Source: Corynebacterium jeikeium (lineage in GTDB: Bacteria; Actinomycetota; Actinomycetes; Mycobacteriales; Mycobacteriaceae). From it: a stretch of DNA of 64,000 nt. Of the stretch, positions 60,583-64,000 are shown one piece after another; the first letter of the stretch is position 1; every line of letters starts with the position of its first letter. A program made the translations under genes and the position numbers. Location: the NCBI RefSeq assembly GCF_000738265.1, contig NZ_JFCQ01000001.1, positions 310,001 through 374,000 of the forward strand, given 5' to 3'. The notes below the pieces were generated by a model. The model was not told the origin of the DNA and did no database searches. It saw only the letters and a program-made list of their open reading frames with translations.

Positions 60583-63500
60583 TTAGACCACCTGCTTTCC
60601 TTCTGGCTGTGCGGGGCAAATCGATGTGAATGCGCAGTTCGTGCACTCCTCGTTGATTGTCGCAAGATACGTAGGCCCCGCTGTCACTGGAGCTATATCC
60701 ATCAGCATGTCGTGCGTGTCGCCCAGTTTTTCCTCTGTCAGCTCTGCCTGAGGTCTGGTAGTAATTCCTCCGTCAGTTCCGGGGTAGACCAGCTCGGCAC
60801 CCCCAGGCTGATACTTGTGACCATCGCCGCCAGGGCGCTCGGTGAGCGTAAGCAAGAATTGATACGCACTTAGCTGCGGGCTCTCTTTTGCAGCCTGTCT
60901 TGTCACCGCTTTCTTGCCTGTCTTAAAGTCGATCACCTGCGTCAGCCCATCCTCCGGGTTCGTCACCAACAGGTCCGCACGTCCGCTCAGGGTCACCTCT
61001 ATCCCGTCCTCGGTCTGTCCCACTTGTGCCCGCAGGGTGCGCTCGGTCTCTAGGTCGAATCCTTGGTCCCTGTATCCGGTAATGAACTTATGTAGTTTCT
61101 CGACGCCACCCTCCCAGCGCTGCACAGTGTGCGCATCCTTCCACCCTGGCCCGTCGAGCACGTGCGGCAGAATCTCTATGACCGCCAGCTGTGCTTCGCC
61201 GAGCTCCATGCCTTGCACAATCTGCTCGGCGATGGCGTGGATAAAGATGCCCACGCGCATGGGTTCGGTGGATTCGCTCACTCCGCCGTTGCTATCCAGG
61301 AAGGTCCGCAGCGCGCAGGTGTTCCAACTCTCCAGCTTGGAGGGGCTTATCCGGATCTTGCCCCCCGACAGCACCCGTTCCTCCGAGGAAGGCTGCGCCA
61401 TTCCCCACCAGTCCTCCGGCGCCGCACCGTGCACACCAGCCCGCGCCATCTTGGCCAGGTTCCGCGCAGCCGCACGCCGTTCGTGGCCGGGCCGATTCTC
61501 ATCGGTTACAGCATCCCGCAGCTCCGCCAGCAGGGATTCGATGGCCAGTACGCGCGGCAGCGCACCAGTTGTGGATGTGGCAGACGGTTGGCTGGAGGCC
61601 TCCTCGATGTCACCCGTCGCTGCCAGCTCGGTGGGCTCTACCTCCATCTCGGCGATGAAGCGCGATGGCACCAGAGCCTCGTCACCAGAGTTCTGCACAC
61701 TCGTCACGTGCACGGTATCCGTCGCGCGGCTGATGGCCAGCAGGAACAGTCGGCGTTCTTCTTCGATCGCATCGTTGATGCGGGAGACAGGCACGCTCGG
61801 GTCGATGTTCCGGTCCAGCAAATCCACGAGTTCTAGCTGGCCGAACAATCCGCCGACGGTCGGCCCGGTAGGCCACTGGCCTTCTTGCACTCCGGCCACC
61901 ACGGCAACCTTCCACTGGCGCCCTGCTGCCGCGTGGGCCGGCAGGATCTCCACCGCCCCGGCGCGCACGCCGCGCTGGTCGCGCCCGCCGGTGGGCACCT
62001 GTTGGGCCCGGATGTTGTCAATGAAGCTCTTCACCTTCGCCTGCGGGTTGCGCTCTGCGAAGTCACCGACGATGTCGAACAGGCTCATCACCGCATCCAG
62101 GTCGGCATCGGCCTGCGCGCCCAGGGATCCCCCCTTCAGCGCTTGCGCGCGCAGATGCATATCCAGCTTCGTGGCCTGCCAGATCTTCCACAGCACCATC
62201 TCCACGCTCTGCTGCCCCGCCAGTGCCTTCCGCCCGGCCTCCAGCACGGTAGACACTCGCTGCAGGACCTCCTGTTCACGCGGTCCACAGTGGCTAGTGA
62301 CCCATTGATTCTCCGGGGCCTCGGGGCGATTCAGCAGCTCCGTCACGTAGTCAGCGGCCTGGAAGGGCGCACCGTTGTCGTGCTGCCGCAGCGCCTGCCC
62401 GGCCAACTGCGCGGAGCGGATGGCCAGCGCCACTGCACGGTGCACGCGGCGCACCATCACCGGATCTGCGCCACCGACGCTGCCTTCCAGCAGGTCGCTC
62501 ATCTCCGCCACCGTCAGGTCCCGGTAGCTGGCCTCCGCCGCCAGCAGCAGCATTCGCACAAGTGGCTGTTCGGCTAGTACCACGGAGGTCGGATCCACCT
62601 TCACGGGCACGCCATAGGCCATCAGCGACCTGCGCACCCGCGCGATGCTTCCAGTGCCACGCACGATCACGGCAATGTCGTCCCACGGCACCGAATCCTC
62701 GACGTGCGCACGGCGCACTACATCTACGATCTTCAGTCGCTCTGCCGTCTCCGTTGGGGCGATCGTCACCTGCACGGAATCCGCACTCATAGACTCCGCG
62801 CCCGCCGCGCCCACGGTCTCCCCCGCACCGGCAGAGCGCAGCTCCACGCGACTCGGCTGGGCACTCAGGTGCCTACGGACGGCATTAACGGACTGAGCCG
62901 CAGGGGGCGTCAAACGATAGGAAGCACTGAGCACAACCCGGTGATCCGGGTCCTGCGAGTAGGAGTCCAAGAAAGCCTCATCCGCCCCGCGGAAGTGGAA
63001 CACGCACTGATCCGGGTCGCCCGCGATAAGGGTGCGCGTGCCGGGGGCGATAAAGCTCTGGATCAGCCGCGCCGAGGCCGGATCCAAGTTGTGTGCATCG
63101 TCCACCAGCAGCAACTTCACCCTCTCCCGCTGCTGCTCCACCACCTGCGCGCCTTCAGGGCATTCGAACGCGCCTAACGTGGCATGCAGCAGCTCAGAGG
63201 CATTCAAGCTCTCCGTGCGACTCAGCCGCTGTACCTGCTGGTATTCCTCTAAGAAATGTCCCGCACCCTCCCACATCGGCCGGTCGTGCGCCACCCCCAG
63301 CTCCCGCAGATCCGCCGCCGACAGCCCGCGCTCGGTGGCGCGCAACAACAAGTCGCGCAACTGCTGAGCAAACCCGGCGTAGTCCAGCGCGGGAACCACG
63401 TTGTCCGGCCAGTACCGGTTGCCATCTTGCGCCGTGCCACGCAGAATCTCACGGATCTGCATGTCGTGCTCCGCACCCGTAATCAGCCGTGGCGGCTTCT

Positions 63501-63954
63501 TCCCTCGCAGAGCCTGCACGCTGCGGTAGAAAGCAAACGCCCATGAGTGCACCGATCGCACAAAAGTGCCGGACGCCGCGTAATCGCCTTCCCCTGCCAC
63601 CCGTTCGTACAGCGAGGCACGCACGGCCGTCGCCGCCTCCTTCGACGGGGCGAAGAACATTATTTCGGACGCCGATCCCCCCTGCAGCAGGAAATCTCTA
63701 GCTGCAGCGATCAGTAGCGACGTTTTGCCGGTACCCGCCCCACCGAGAATCGCATAGGGTTTCGAATAATCAACTCTGGCGGAACCTTCTACCAGCGCGC
63801 CTGCCAGCCCATCGAAGTGCTCCGTGGCGCTGAAGGCCGAAGCGGACTCCCCTAGTCGCACTTGCGGCTGCCCGCTAGCACCAAGGCGTTTTTCCAGGTC
63901 ACGGTTAATATCGCGAGTGTTCTGCGGATTCTTGTCTGTGTTGTGGCGATCCAT
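60583..63954 (-). CDS. adnA: AdnA-type ATP-dependent helicase-nuclease subunit
   Basis: The product (1123 residues from ATG 63954) has motif I ILGGAGTGKTSLLIAAARDF at residues ~69-80, motif II LLVDDAHNLDPASAR (a diverged DEYQ box), motif III GDPDQCVFHFRGAD, and a C-terminal RecB-type nuclease with GRADLLVTNPEDG and VIDFKTGKKA. One Cys in NTCALRTFL and a C-terminal CTNCAFTSICP form the four-Cys pattern of an iron-sulphur staple as in AddB/Cas4-type nucleases. It heads the adnA-adnB operon. A TTG at 63984 would add 10 residues; ATG 63954 is preferred. Confidence 0.92.
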   Translation of the reverse strand: MDRHNTDKNPQNTRDINRDLEKRLGASGQPQVRLGESASAFSATEHFDGLAGALVEGSARVDYSKPYAILGGAGTGKTSLLIAAARDFLLQGGSASEIMFFAPSKEAATAVRASLYERVAGEGDYAASGTFVRSVHSWAFAFYRSVQALRGKKPPRLITGAEHDMQIREILRGTAQDGNRYWPDNVVPALDYAGFAQQLRDLLLRATERGLSAADLRELGVAHDRPMWEGAGHFLEEYQQVQRLSRTESLNASELLHATLGAFECPEGAQVVEQQRERVKLLLVDDAHNLDPASARLIQSFIAPGTRTLIAGDPDQCVFHFRGADEAFLDSYSQDPDHRVVLSASYRLTPPAAQSVNAVRRHLSAQPSRVELRSAGAGETVGAAGAESMSADSVQVTIAPTETAERLKIVDVVRRAHVEDSVPWDDIAVIVRGTGSIARVRRSLMAYGVPVKVDPTSVVLAEQPLVRMLLLAAEASYRDLTVAEMSDLLEGSVGGADPVMVRRVHRAVALAIRSAQLAGQALRQHDNGAPFQAADYVTELLNRPEAPENQWVTSHCGPREQEVLQRVSTVLEAGRKALAGQQSVEMVLWKIWQATKLDMHLRAQALKGGSLGAQADADLDAVMSLFDIVGDFAERNPQAKVKSFIDNIRAQQVPTGGRDQRGVRAGAVEILPAHAAAGRQWKVAVVAGVQEGQWPTGPTVGGLFGQLELVDLLDRNIDPSVPVSRINDAIEEERRLFLLAISRATDTVHVTSVQNSGDEALVPSRFIAEMEVEPTELAATGDIEEASSQPSATSTTGALPRVLAIESLLAELRDAVTDENRPGHERRAAARNLAKMARAGVHGAAPEDWWGMAQPSSEERVLSGGKIRISPSKLESWNTCALRTFLDSNGGVSESTEPMRVGIFIHAIAEQIVQGMELGEAQLAVIEILPHVLDGPGWKDAHTVQRWEGGVEKLHKFITGYRDQGFDLETERTLRAQVGQTEDGIEVTLSGRADLLVTNPEDGLTQVIDFKTGKKAVTRQAAKESPQLSAYQFLLTLTERPGGDGHKYQPGGAELVYPGTDGGITTRPQAELTEEKLGDTHDMLMDIAPVTAGPTYLATINEECTNCAFTSICPAQPEGKQVV

Positions 63955-64000
63955 GACTCTTAGTTTGTCACGTGCCCCGGACAACCTCTTGCTTAGCCAC

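Noticed and set aside
1..64000. CRISPR array, rRNA operon, intact insertion sequence or prophage
   Set aside because: No regularly spaced identical repeats of CRISPR size, no rRNA sequence and no transposase or phage genes were seen.

Overview
The window is chromosomal DNA of a high-G+C actinobacterium, most likely a Corynebacterium. Two blocks keep the order known from Mycobacterium tuberculosis. The left block (1-10.8 kb) matches Rv0979A-Rv0995: rpmF, mprA, mprB, htrA/pepD, moaB, mscL, 5-FTHF cyclo-ligase, galU, moeA, rimJ. The right block (45.7-64 kb) matches Rv3193c-Rv3202c: UPF0182, PDZ/Lon-like protease, DUF2342, ThiF-like protein, uvrD2, K+ channel, adnB, adnA. Two acyl-CoA synthetases, a secreted SGNH lipase and a large acyl-CoA catabolic operon would suit a lipophilic skin species such as C. 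jeikeium or C. urealyticum. The species cannot be fixed from sequence reading alone.

Layout. 1-10.8 kb: rimJ-moeA-galU, 5-FCL, mscL, moaB, the envelope-stress set htrA-mprB-mprA, then rpmF and rpmE2, which are divergent from rpmB-rpmG-rpsN-rpsR (zinc-free ribosomal protein paralogues). 11-13.8 kb: small membrane proteins (RDD, AEC carrier, dispanin, DUF2752). 13.8-25.7 kb: one long minus-strand cluster for leucine/isovalerate and 3-ketoacid catabolism (TetR, accD, accBC, acyl-CoA dehydrogenase, MaoC hydratase, CitE-like lyase, fadD, scoAB, thiolase), equivalent to Rv2498c-Rv2506. 25.7-31.2 kb: a serine-hydrolase lipoprotein, a membrane protein with an acidic linker, purH, purN and DUF6350. 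31.2-45.4 kb: exported hydrolases (M23, SGNH, S1, PAP2), a second acyl-CoA synthetase, pcrA, chorismate mutase, a broken nitroreductase, lemA-M48-DUF1990, then a lower-G+C patch with DUF1963 and a higBA toxin-antitoxin pair beside the initiator tRNA gene. 45.7-64 kb: the conserved actinobacterial island ending in adnBA.

The most unusual signal is a dispersed short repeat, consensus TTCTTTNNGACGCC. It has seven exact copies and seven close variants spread over the whole window, in both strands, inside unrelated genes and between genes. Sense copies inside genes always read x-D-A, while antisense copies use all three frames, so the DNA sequence rather than any peptide appears to be conserved. 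I do not recognise it as a described element. Other regulatory structure includes a five-copy array of TGCAA at exact 12-bp spacing upstream of the dispanin gene, a 19-bp tandem operator at higBA, palindromes at both ends of the tetR-acc regulatory region, and TTYTCTG-type repeats upstream of both mprA and htrA.
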